NCBI GenBank assembly: GCA_949361645.1
Contig: OX442433.1
Span: 480,110 to 544,109 of the forward strand
Origin: Spongilla lacustris
Lineage: Eukaryota > Porifera > Demospongiae > Spongillida > Spongillidae
Direction of reading: 5' to 3'
Length of the DNA: 64,000 nucleotides
Shown: in pieces, positions 12,262 to 22,244 of the stretch
How positions within the stretch are numbered: position 1 is the stretch's first letter
Layout of the letters: the number at the start of each line of letters is the position of its first letter
Made by a program: the position numbers and the translations under genes
The notes under the pieces: model-generated
The model's database searches: none
What the model was told of the DNA's origin: nothing
The model's input: only the letters and a program-made list of their open reading frames with translations

Positions 12262-13326
12262 TTGTGTTTAACAGAAATTGATGCTGAATTTGTGTGGGGG
12301 ACCAAGGAACATGCAGCCTTTGAAGAGCTGAAGACTCTCATTAGCAATGATCAGCTGTTAGCATTCTACGACGTACGTAAACCCATCGTTATTCAGTGTG
12401 ATGCAAGCACTGAGGGGCTTGGAGCCACCTTATTACAAGATGGGCGGCCTATAGCATCAGTGTCACGATCGCTGACAAAGAGCGAAAAGAACTACGTTGC
12501 TTTAGAGCTGGAGTGTCTAGCTATAGTTTTCGCCTGCCAACGACTGGATCAATACATCTATGGAAAGAGAGTTAGAATTGAGACAGACCACAAGCCCTTA
12601 GAGATGATTGCCAAGAAGTCCATTTTAGTTGCACCTAGGCGACTACAGAGAATGCTGTTACAGTTGCAGCGATATGACCTGGATGTGGTGTATGTGCCGG
12701 GAAAACTACAAGTGGTGGCTGACGTGTTGTCCAGAGCTCCGGTGGAATCATCCTCGGGAAAGGAGTGTGAGAAATATGATGTTTTTCGCCTTGAAAATCA
12801 GGAGGTGGAGAGTACCAAGGAGCGAGAGTTTGTCTTTGTTAGCGACCAGAGAATGGAGGCCATAAAAAAAATAGCACTGCATGACCCTGAACAATGTGGA
12901 CTGAGACGAGTTCTTGGTCAGGGATGGCCGTCCAACATTGCACAGGTGTCCCTACCATTAAGACCATACTGGAACGTTCGAGACTGCTTGACGGTTCAAG
13001 ATGGGGTCATCTATAAGGGGGGACAGGTTGTTGTTCCCTCGGAACTCAGAGGCCAGATACTGCAAAGACTGCATGCGAGTCATCAAGGTATTGAATCGAC
13101 ATTGAGAAGAGCAAGGGACTCAGTGTATTGGCCAGGAATGACAGAAGATGTAAAGAGAGTGTGCTCGCAATGCACTGTTTGTGAAATGGACTCTCCAGCG
13201 CTGCCTAAGGAGAAGCATTTGGCACACTACATTCCTCAGAAACCTTGGGAAAAGGTTGGAATTGATCTGTTCAGGTTCAAGGGCAAGGATTTTCTCCATT
13301 CCTCTCCTCCGTTTTCATACAGTTAG
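12262..13326 (+). pseudogene. Inverted retroelement segment: RT end, RNase H, integrase zinc domain
   Basis: Read on plus, opposite to the LTR polarity. RNase H of Ty3/gypsy type is seen in IVIQCDASTEGLGATLLQDG, ELECLAIVFACQRLDQYIYG and VRIETDHKPLEMI. It is followed by the integrase HHCC zinc domain (HASHQGIESTLRRARDSVYWPG, CSQCTVCEM). The frame ends soon after GKDF, exactly where the minus-strand integrase piece begins. The segment is bracketed by a 12-bp inverted repeat, AGAAAATCCTTG (12248-12259) and CAAGGATTTTCT (13284-13295). The upstream RT domain is absent. Confidence 0.88.
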
Positions 13327-13348
13327 AGAGGAACCACTTCTGACACCA

Positions 13349-13494
13349 TGTTACAAGTACCACTACTATCTAGAAATGGTTCTTATCACAAACACTCAGA
13401 GCAGCCAGCTTACACACAACACCGTGCATCCAAATCTCTAATAAGAGTCCCCCCCACTGCGCATGCGCAGTTCCCATAACAACCTCTCTAAACA
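13349..13494 (-). repeat. LTR (5' LTR of the element)
   Basis: 146 bp, identical to the copy at 11055 and followed by the right copy of the ATGGT target duplication. The same palindrome lies at 13456-13471. Confidence 0.93.
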
Positions 13495-14971
13495 ATGGTC
13501 AGTCCTAGTAGAGCTGTTTGATTATGGGAGCTAAAATTCAATTGCAGTTCAGAGAGCAAGCAATAATACTGCATGGGATGTGTTACATTGCTTATATCGA
13601 TTTTATGACAACATTTCCGTGGAATGGCTGGCATTTTCTCTGCAGCAGTAAACCACTGTGAATGGTATAAGTTGGTTCTAACATAATACCGTGTCAAAAT
13701 CATGTGGTAGATCACCTTTATAACTACTACAATGTCTTAGGTTTATACCTGCAGAATGTCAGTCAGTGGTACAGTGATAGCAAGTTGCAGGGTTCTAGCA
13801 TACGTAGCTGAACTTGAGATCCATAAATGTAGACCATTAGTTATGTAGCAAACCAAGATGACCAGCAGTTCTTTTAATTGAGGTCTGACCACATAGTCAG
13901 TTGTACATTTACAGTATATCATTGTAAATGCTCTCCATGCTGGGCTACGGTGGATTGATAAAGGGAACAGGAGACTACAAAACCATCAATATGCTGGACA
14001 ACGTTCTTAAACTTGTGGACAGATGACTCTAGTTGAATATGTGAAATTGCTTTTTTTCAAGTGTCATTTATCTTTTAGGGTAGGCAGCAATAAAATTTCC
14101 ACAGCATCCATCATATCACAAACACTTGTTACTCGCAGTGACTTAACTACATGGCAAGATTGAGGCAATGAGATACACAGTGAGCACGTAATAAAGCGGA
14201 TACTGTGCAGCAATAATTAAAAGCTGCTGTACCATTCACTGAACCAGCCACGTTGCCAGCTCCATCATATGCCTGGTCTCACAGATTAAACAAGGCTTGC
14301 AAACACAAAGTGATTTTTTTTTAGCTAACTTTTGACCAGAGATGCCCTGATCCTAAGAACCCTGCACAATCTTCTCTAACTAAACATGTGTCAGGATCAA
14401 TGTAGTCCTTAAGACAAGACTCAGCTGTTCTTTCAGTATTGGAAATCTAGGATTGCTACCATGGTACCCAGATGAACAAAAAAAAAAAAAAAAGTAGACA
14501 TGAGAGACAAAAACTGTGCACCATTTCTATTGCTTACTGTAGGCAAGCCAAGGAATCTTGAGCTACCAATGATATTGAAATGGACGCCAACCACGACACT
14601 TTGGAAATTCGTAGTCTCCTGCGAGATAACTAAGGCTGGGTACTTGGTAGCTGGAGGAGGGTTGCTAAATTTGTTGTCAAGTTCACAGATGCCTTCCATA
14701 TTAATGAGAGCAGCAACGTTCATCGGTACAAAGGCTTCAGTCTGCAGACCAATCGGCATGCATGCTCTTGCATCTTACTGTTATACCCATGCATCGAGAC
14801 TTCGTAACAGAACTTTGTGCACGGTAAATGCAGACTCGTGCCCAGACCCAAGCATCGCAGCTGCGGATGGATGCAACGCTACGAGTGATGTCATCAGTAT
14901 CGATATGATAATGCGAAGCAAAGAAACAAAACTTCGTTGGCATGTCACTGACTGTCTGAAGATAGGTACTT

Positions 14972-15478
14972 TCCGTAATCCCTTGTTTCCTTACTTTTTA
15001 TTCGATTGTTGACTACAAATCCTACATCACCATAATTCTTTTTTTTAATATCTTGTTATAATTATATAAATTAGCGTTTCAGTATGCCCAAAGAAGAGTT
15101 CGATTGTTTCATGGTCGGCCGGAGAGTGATTCCGTTCCGTGGCGGATGAAGCTCAACCGCTAGTTTCGTCCCCAGTCCCGCATGACGTAACGATTATCGC
15201 TGTAATCATGTCTGGACCCGCTCCAACACCGCTGGCCCGGTTCCGCCACTTGGACCCGCATGGCAGCCGAGGCGGCGAACACGACTCCCCTTCATGTATT
15301 ACGATGTCATATATCCCCGTCATCTCATCCCATGGCCAGTTAACTGGGACTGATGAAGAGGATATATGATGTCGTAGCGTCATTGAAAAATGGACATGTA
15401 GATCTACAGTGTAGCGTAAAGTTCATTAATGTAGGATTTGTAGACACCAATTGGGTAAAAAAAAACAAGGCGTACGTA
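14972..15478. repeat. Imperfect inverted-repeat pair, MITE-like; family member also at 40695
   Basis: CCTTGTTTCCTTACTTTTTA ... CTACAAATCCTACAT on the left faces ATGTAGGATTTGTAG ... AACAAGGCG on the right, arms of about 50-60 bp about 380 bp apart. A third related copy with the same CGTAATCCCTTGTTTCCTTA start lies at 40695-40755. A dispersed family with terminal inverted repeats suggests a small non-autonomous DNA element. No target duplication was identified with confidence. Confidence 0.55.
15296..15377. repeat. Long imperfect palindrome upstream of Dok copy B
   Basis: ACGATGTCATATATCC and GGATATATGATGTCGT form the outer arms. The centre is the perfect 12-bp palindrome CCAGTTAACTGG. The whole can fold into a stem of roughly 30 bp with a few mismatches. 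It lies about 290 bp 5' of the Dok B start codon. Confidence 0.65.
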
Positions 15479-15666
15479 TGTATATTAAAAAAAAGAAAAA
15501 AATTTGGCGTGCTCCAAAAACAAATAACAAATAACAAAAAAAAGTTTATGCGGCAAATTGCATTGAGAATAGGAATACAACTCAGTAGTACTTGCAGGGT
15601 ATTTGTATACGAAAACAACCACCCAACCGCCATCTGTAAATACTTTGCGGTCGGTCGTCGTCTCAA

Positions 15667-18457
15667 ATGCATGAAGAACATCTTTGCGACCACCTTTACG
15701 TTCGTCATTCTTTGGACTCAGTTAAAAAGATTCGTCAAGAAGATGGGCCGGAGAAGGTTTACAAGGTTAGTAGTTTTAATATCCAGCCTGCCGTAAAACT
15801 AGCTATTCTAGAAATGGAAGCGCCGCTGGGTGGTGCTCAGTGGAAACATTTCACCCTCAAAGTGTTTCCTAAATTACTGCAAAAAGGAGAGCGACTGGCT
15901 GTCCAAGAACCAGAGCGAAATCAGCAAATGCCAACTGACTAGCTTTTCTGTGCAGAAGGTCACAAGTCGCGAGGAGCTTGCCAACCATCTCGTCATCTCC
16001 CTCCGTACCTACACTATCTACCTTTCATTTGAATCTGTGACGAAGATGGACCAATGGTACAAAGCTTTGGAACGTCTACTCGGTAGGACAGACATGCATG
16101 TTATTGCATGCAGCTTGACTGCATGCACGTCCTGTGCGTTTGAAAGACGATGCATGCATGCACATCACCCCAGCGCTAAACAAGGGTTTGGCCATAGTCC
16201 ATAGATAGTTTAGAGATGGATTGGAATTTTTTGCTGTCCACCCGGGTGTCCAATTGTACCCCCGGGTGGACATTCAGGACAATAGACATTAATGAGGGAT
16301 TTCACGTAACAGTCACATGTATGCATGTATTGTTTAGCGTATCGGTGATGCAATACATCCACTGCTGCTAACTGGGTCTGGGGCCGAGACTAGCATGCAA
16401 GTTTTTTAAACGCATTCTAATAGACTAAGCATCATAGTGCTAAACTTAATTATCGAAAGTCCGGCCACACAACGATAATGACATTTTCCCATTTCACTAC
16501 TTCAAGTGATGCTGGAGTTGTTTTTTTTTTTTTTTTTAAGGTTTACCTTAGGGACTCAATTATAAAGCATTTTCATGCAGTTTTATTGCTACCATCAACA
16601 AGGGATACGTTTAAATAAATGTACCCGATTATACATGTATATTCTCATTAACGCTGGAACCACTCAACTTCAGTTGGAGTGAAGCTGTGAGCCATGGCCC
16701 ATTGGTACATACGGAGATGAATTGTGATGGAATATAAAGCTAGGGGGGTTTAGGGGAGGCCTCCCACAACATTTGGGGGAGGCCTCCCACAACATTTGGG
16801 GGCTGGGGCTTCACCCCAGGAGCTGGTTAATAATTCTGTTGGGGAGTTCTTCAATTTACCCGCGTTCCTCACGATGTATTGAGCCCCGCCCACTCACCCT
16901 ACTACAGAATTCTATGACGTTGTTCTGCACTGTCCCGAGCAAAGAGGCCTCGAAGGAGAGCACGTGGTCCAATTCTCTTCCCCAGGCCCGTTCAAGGTAT
17001 GGGGGATGGACGGTCTGCTGCAGTGGGAGTGGTCACTTAGCACAGTGAGGCGGATTGGGTACCAGAAATCAGATGGACAGCTGGAAGTTGAAGTTGGAAG
17101 GTATGGTGAAGGGGTGGAGATTTAATTTAGTTCCCCATCACCACATACCTCTACACCTCTCCCCATCACCACACACCTCTACACCTCTCCCCATCACCAC
17201 ACACCTCTACACCTCTCCCCATCACCACACACCTCTACACCTCTCCCCATCACCACATACCTCTACACCTCTCCCTATCACCCCACACCTCTACACCTCT
17301 CCCCATCACCACACACCTCTACACCTCTCCCCATCACCACACACCTCTACACCTCTCCCCATCACCACACACCTCTACACCTCTCCCCATCACCACACAC
17401 CTCTACACCTCTCCCCATCACCACACACCTCTACACCTCTCCCATCACCACACACCTCTACACCTCTCCCATCACCACACACCTCTACACCTCTCCCATC
17501 ACCACACACCTCTACACCTCTCCCAACACCACACCTCTCCACATCACCACACCTCTCCCCATCACCACACCTCTCCCCATCACCACACCTCTCCACATCA
17601 CCACACACCTCTCCACATCACCACACCCTCCCATCTCCACATACAGACAATCTTGTATTGGGGATGGACATTTTTTCTTTGCTGGTCAGAGAGCTTTTGT
17701 GTTGTACCATGCCATTGAGAAAGCCATGAAGCTACCAGTACAGCCAGACCTGCCCCCAGTACAGCCAGAGATGTCACCAGTCCAACTAATGCAGACACCA
17801 GTTTTGTTTTCAAGGTCACCATTCCAGGCCCCAAGGTCACCAGTCCAGGCCCCAAGGTCACCACTTCAGGCCCAAAGGTCACCAGTCCAGGCCCCAAGGT
17901 CACCACTTCAGGCCCAAAGGTCACCAGTCCAGGCCCCAAGGTCACCACTTCAGGCCCCAAGGTCACCACTTCAGGCCCCAAGGTCACCACTTCAGGCCCC
18001 AAGGTCACCAGTCCAGGCCCCAAGGTCACCACTTCAGGCCCCAAGGTCACCACTTCGGTCACCAGTCCATCCAGAGATGACATCAGTTCATTTTCCAAGG
18101 TCACCAGCTCAGCCCATGAACATTAGGCCAACAGTGAACTCAGAACATGTCTACGCTACAGTTAAATGGTCAGAGGACACTTTTGTTTATCATTCAGATG
18201 CCCAGGCCCACCTGAATGATGGTCGATTTAACACCATACCAAATCTAGACAGTGCCCAGACCAATGTGGATGATGATGATACCATGTCACCAGAGTACAC
18301 CTTGATGGCAGATGAGGACAGTACCCAGACCATGGCTGGTGCCCAGACCAATGTGTATGATGATACCATGTTACCGGAGTACACCTTGATGGTATGTGAG
18401 GACAGTGCCCAGACTCAAATATATGATACTGTTTCAGAGGATGTGATGCATTTATGA
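15667..18457 (+). CDS. Dok-family adaptor, PH + PTB(IRS), proline-repeat tail (copy B)
   Basis: Exons 15667-15765, 15812-16082, 16908-17100 and 17647-18457 join in frame to 457 residues. The N terminus (HLCDHLYVRH) and PH domain parallel copy A. The PTB continues over exon 3 (VVQFSSPGPFKVWGMDGLLQ) into exon 4 (GHFFFAGQRAFVLYHAIEKA). The tail differs completely from copy A: about 14 heptad-like SPVQAPR/SPLQAQR units, then tyrosine motifs VYATV, EYTLM (twice), VYDD and IYDTV. Exon 2 is about 95% identical to copy A at the DNA level whereas exon 3 is near 75% and exon 4 tails do not align, so the copies have not diverged evenly. Both probably act as membrane docking proteins for tyrosine kinases. 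Confidence 0.87.
16083..16907 (+). other. Intron 2 of Dok copy B
   Basis: 825 bp against 164 bp for the same intron in copy A. It holds a poly-T tract (16521-16537) and a duplicated block GGGGGAGGCCTCCCACAACA (16753-16800). No exon-like segment was seen. Confidence 0.6.
17136..17635. repeat. 27-bp minisatellite in Dok B intron 3
   Basis: About 18 copies of a unit containing CCATCACCACACACCTCTAC and ACCTCTCC, decaying to shorter units at the right end. The long open frame over it is an artefact. Confidence 0.92.
17815..18065. repeat. Coding 21-bp minisatellite of Dok B
   Basis: Units built on CAGGCCCCAAGGTCACCA(C/G)T are a multiple of three long, so the array expands the SPxQAxR heptads without frameshift. 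Confidence 0.88.
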
Positions 18458-18615
18458 CATTAATGGCTGTTGCCACCTGTACTTGTTAGTGTTGTGTCAA
18501 TAGTTAAAAGGATGAGCTATAAAACCTCACTACTACTGGCACTGGTTTGGCTATGACCAACCATGGCGTAGTTACAGCACTAAATTCATATCGCTGTGTT
18601 CGCAAAATCAACACC

Positions 18616-18985
18616 TAAGCAGTAGCGATAGCGAACGTTGCCATTGGGGAATCACCTAATTATGCCTCAGGAGAAGACAATAACGAACGATAATGATTTA
18701 TAGTTATTTTATAAGCTCGTTTTACAGACTTACATGTTCAAATGAATATGAGTAAAACTTTAGATTTACCGAATTTGCATCATTACTTAGTGTCTAATGG
18801 CAGAGCCGTCACGCAGAAAGCGGTTAACTGTAGCAGAATAGCGTCAAGTTTTGGCTGTTGCCCGCCATTAGTTTGTAACAACGTGGTAGCATGAATAACT
18901 GTGAATTTTAATATCGTTTGTTATTGTGAGAAAAGAGCTTCTCATTTGGTAATTCCCCATCGCTATCGTAAGTGCTGCTGTAATG
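18616..18985. repeat. MITE-like inverted repeat
   Basis: Left arm GCAGTAGCGATAGCGAAC ... GGGGAATCACC faces right arm GGTAATTCCCCATCGCTATC ... GTGCTGCT. Inner parts also pair (ACAATAACGAACGATA with TATCGTTTGTTATTGT). Arms total about 80 bp with gaps. Confidence 0.62.
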
Positions 18986-19375
18986 TAACTCAGTGAAACA
19001 TTTAAGTGCAAAGCACAGAATTCTTTGGACGCATTTATGCGACTGTTTCAGAAACCTTACGACAGAGTCGTATAACATTGAAATGTTTACTTTTAAGCGT
19101 ATTTGGACAGAGCCGGTGAAACTGCTGGGGGGGGGGGGGGGGGGGTTAAATTTTCATTTTCTCTTTGCGGATCTGATAACTGTGATAAGTAAGGTAAGCT
19201 TCGATCAGATAAGAGCGTTATATGACTTATATCCGTTAGGAACTTATGGCTTTTTGAATTAAACTGAATACAAATCTCAATCTCTCATACACATAATCGG
19301 AACCTGCGGTAGCAAGGTTCCATATAGGGTATCATTAGAAACGTGACTAGAGTGGTACCGCGCGAAAAATGTTAT

Positions 19376-20045
19376 TAAAATGGCATTATGTTTGAATTGC
19401 TATAACTTTTGAACGGTTAAAGCTATCAACTTCCTATTTTCGGCACTTCCTACTACACCATTCGTCTACGGTAAAGTACATTTTGGGGTCTTTAACATGC
19501 TCCATGCAAGTATCGCGACGTCCGATACCCCCAAGGGGTTCAAATTCGCCATAACTTTCGGCAGGAATACTCAAATCGGAGATCTCTTAGCTATTGGATT
19601 GCTCTGTTTGTTAATTTTTATGTCATCCGTTACGGAGAACAAACTACGTGCACGTTTTCGCGCTCGATTCCCGCCAATGATTTGGGCAAATCGCGTCCCG
19701 CTCAATGTAGATGTATGGGGAGGTGGTTTATCATTGGCGCTTGAACCAAGCGGGAAAACGTGCAAGTAGTTTGTTCAACTATATCTCCGTAAGGATGACA
19801 TAAAAAGTAACGAACAGAACTATCCAATAGCTAAGGGACCTCATTATTTACTAACCGAATTTGGAGCGATCTGAGTATTCCTGACGAAAGTTATGGCGAG
19901 TTTGAACCCCTTGGGGGTATCGGAAGTTGCGATACTGGCATGGAGCACCTCAAGATGTACTTTACCATAGAGAATAGGACTCTGATGTTGATAGCTTTTT
20001 AACCGTTCAAAAGTTATAGCAATTCAAACGTAATGCCATTTTTAT
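19376..20045. repeat. Large fold-back element, ~300-bp arms
   Basis: Nearly the whole stretch is an inverted repeat. Segments such as TTGAATTGCTATAACTTTTG, GATACCCCCAAGGGGTTCAA and CTTAGCTATTGGAT recur in reverse complement at mirrored positions. The centre lies around 19682-19728. Identity between arms is roughly 80% by eye, so it is an old inverted duplication. Open frames inside it are mirror artefacts. Confidence 0.85.
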
Positions 20046-20169
20046 AATATACCTTTTCTCGGAAACTGTCCCATATCAACAATTATTAGAAATAAAAATC
20101 CAAACACCAGAAAACTTATGTTATCATGTGACAGGTTAGTGCCTAGTTCAAATACTATGATGCAGTACA

Positions 20170-20778
20170 TCACACTGGTTTTGTGGAAGGCAGCTCTGGG
20201 TCACTGGGTGTGTGTGTTGCATGTTGACATAACTTCAGCACAAAGTAGGCCAACATTATCCACACACCCAGGGCAACAAAGGTAACCAACAGGAAGTAGC
20301 CAAAGGCCTAGGAGGGGAGAACACAGCATCACTTACTGGTAGCTATGTAGTAAATAGAAGCTTACAGCTGTGGCTCCTGATGCTGAAACGACAACCTGAG
20401 AATTATAGTGGGTTGCAACATTGCAATACACAGCGATGGGTGTGGCCCCAGCAAGCAGACCAAGGGCCACCACCAGACAGATGAGTGCATCCTGTGAGTG
20501 GGGTGGAGGTGCAAGTGTGAGTATAGCACCTCCACACCCCCACCACCACTTACAGTTATCACCAAGGGGAGTGTGTACTTCTCTATCAAGCCAAGGTTTT
20601 GGAACCTCAAGGTAATAATGAACACCTCAATCAAAATGGCCACTACAGCCACAAACAAGAGCCAGCCAGCTGCAGCAGAAATTTGATTGAGTATATCTGC
20701 ACCAGTGTAAATGCTAATCGCAGTCCGTGCAGAGTTTGTAGTAATGACAAGTACAACTGCCAGCACCTGCACAGTCAA
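20170..20778 (-). CDS. Putative MARVEL-like four-TM protein (5' end not found)
   Basis: Three minus-strand exons are visible: about 20778-20560, about 20492-20366 and about 20310-20170, the last ending in TGA. They encode four hydrophobic segments (VLAVVLVITTNSAR..., ISAAAGWLLFVAVVAILIEV, DALICLVVALGLLAGATPIA, AFGYFLLVTFVALGVWIMLA) and a short polar tail. Spacing and a conserved-looking second helix resemble MARVEL/CMTM or other tetraspan vesicle proteins, but I cannot name a family with certainty. The first exon with the start codon must lie to the right (20780-22240) and was not identified. Confidence 0.5.
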
Positions 20779-22244
20779 GGACCACAGAATGCATCAATCC
20801 CAAAGTACTAATGAATATAAAAAAACCCATACGAAATATCAAAATATTTTTGGTAGAGTGATGAGAGATATGTACAATTGTAAAGTGCCTTATTATCTGA
20901 GAATGACACATTAAATGACCATTTTCACAATCTTTCTACTTATTCTGAGCTGGTGCTCAGAATGCTAAATACCAATTCTAAAAGACTACACTGTTGGTTG
21001 TCACAAAGTTTATATCTTTTTAAGGATTAGGAACTGAAAATAAATATGTATACATGAAATGTAGGTAGTGATGTTGTGTGCTCAAATACAAAAAATAGAG
21101 CCACCAATGTGCAGTGCTTTTGTATTAACATTTATATTCCAATCAAAAAATGCCATTCAGTAACATGATACAATAATGAGTCCAAATATCAATTCCAGTT
21201 GAGCAACAAATATGATTTTAAGTACAGTGACATGACAGCATGAGATCAGTTGTCGCATTCAAATTATTTTACCAATTTCAGTTACCCTAAAGTGAAGCAT
21301 GCATGCAGCAAAACATTGCGAGAATCGCAGCATGTAAAGAGATCCAGCATTGAAAAAGTATCCTCTTTGTAGTGGCTGTACTTTGCTGGTTGATTCATGG
21401 GTGGCCACAACTTAAAACTGTTTATTTTTGCTAAGTTTACAAATGGTATACGAAGATATATAAACTTTATATACAGGGCTTTCAGCTGAGGTAATAAATA
21501 ACTATAAAGTTCAATGATGTTGCTGTTAAAAATAAAACTGAACTGAATAGCCAAAAGTTTATGTGCTTTTATTATGCATTAAATATTAATTTGATTAGCA
21601 TTTTCAATACTATTGGGTAATATAAAAAAGTGTGACTAGTGAATTAAAAACCCCGGCCATACAAAATGAAGTATTTGTGGTAGAGTGATGTGAGGAATGT
21701 ACAGTCCTATCTAGTGGAAAATAAGTATTATTCAAACAACTCGTAACACATATAGCATATGCACATAAACATCGGCAGTCGTCTCGGGCTAGCTGCATGG
21801 CTTGTGCCCCAGCCGGCGGGCCCAGACAAAAGGGGCCATCACATCACAGTGGAGCCGGAGTTCGCCTTTCATCAATAAAAATTGGACAGCATTGTGGATT
21901 GTGCCCCAGACTAATTCAGATGATGAGATATTATATGATCATGCAATACAAGGTGTATAATTACATTGAAATACAAGTGTTACCATACCCAGCCCCCTTT
22001 TGTACCAACCCCAGTACATCCTTTTAACCACTTAGTTAATGACATCTGCACCCCCCCCCCCCCCCCAATGATATAAGGGTCCTATCTGTTCTCTACACCT
22101 GCCCCTCTCAGGGACACACCCTCTTATGGACACGCCCTCTTGTGGACACAGGACTTATACCTCAACATATATTATTATAACACAGTAGCAATGATTGCTC
22201 AGATGATTGTTGATGAACAGACAAAACTGGTCCAGCCAGTTATT
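20779..22244. other. Stretch without assigned gene
   Basis: AT-rich. Two diverged direct copies of a ~75-bp block containing TGGTAGAGTGATG lie at about 20815-20890 and 21640-21712, and a poly-C run lies at 22048-22066. It may hold the missing 5' exon of the four-TM gene. No RNA gene was recognised. Confidence 0.45.

Larger units (their letters stand above)
11055..13494 (-). mobile_element. Young Ty3/gypsy-type LTR retroelement, internally deleted and part-inverted
   Basis: Two 146-bp direct repeats (11055-11200 and 13349-13494) read identical base for base, start TG and end CA. They are flanked by a 5-bp target duplication ATGGT (11050-11054 and 13495-13499). On the minus strand a primer-binding-site-like stretch TGGTGTCAGAAGTGG abuts the right LTR, and a polypurine tract AAAGGGGGGGA abuts the left LTR, so the element as a whole is minus-oriented. 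The internal part is only about 2.1 kb. The integrase core and C-terminal part read on minus, whereas RT end, RNase H and integrase zinc domain read on plus. Gag, protease and most of RT are missing, so it cannot be autonomous. Confidence 0.92.
13500..15666. other. Intergenic between LTR element and Dok copy B
   Basis: No gene could be assigned. Overlapping open frames on both strands at about 14433-15012 (170 codons plus, 108 codons minus) have no recognisable domain or convincing splice context. The stretch holds an inverted repeat pair (14972-15035 with 15415-15478), a long imperfect palindrome (15296-15377) and A-rich patches near 14478 and 15460-15545. Confidence 0.5.
18458..20169. other. 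Gene-poor stretch with two fold-back elements
   Basis: No coding exon is supported between the Dok B stop and the four-TM gene. The content is a small inverted repeat (18616-18985), a G-run (19126-19145) and a large inverted repeat (19376-20045). Confidence 0.6.

Noticed and set aside
11278..13326. Two separate retroelements in opposite orientation
   Set aside because: A single pair of identical LTRs and one target duplication enclose both coding pieces, and the pieces abut at the same integrase position, so one rearranged element explains all.
14433..15012. Overlapping 170- and 108-codon frames as a gene
   Set aside because: No domain, no supported splice partners and both strands open over the same DNA; part overlaps a repeat found elsewhere in the window.
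17055..17729. Long His/Thr/Pro open frame
   Set aside because: It is the Dok B exon 3 end read through the intron and a 27-bp minisatellite; splice sites at 17100 and 17646 restore the PTB domain.
19497..19769. 90-codon frame in the fold-back element
   Set aside because: Mirrored by a similar frame on the opposite strand because the DNA is an inverted repeat.
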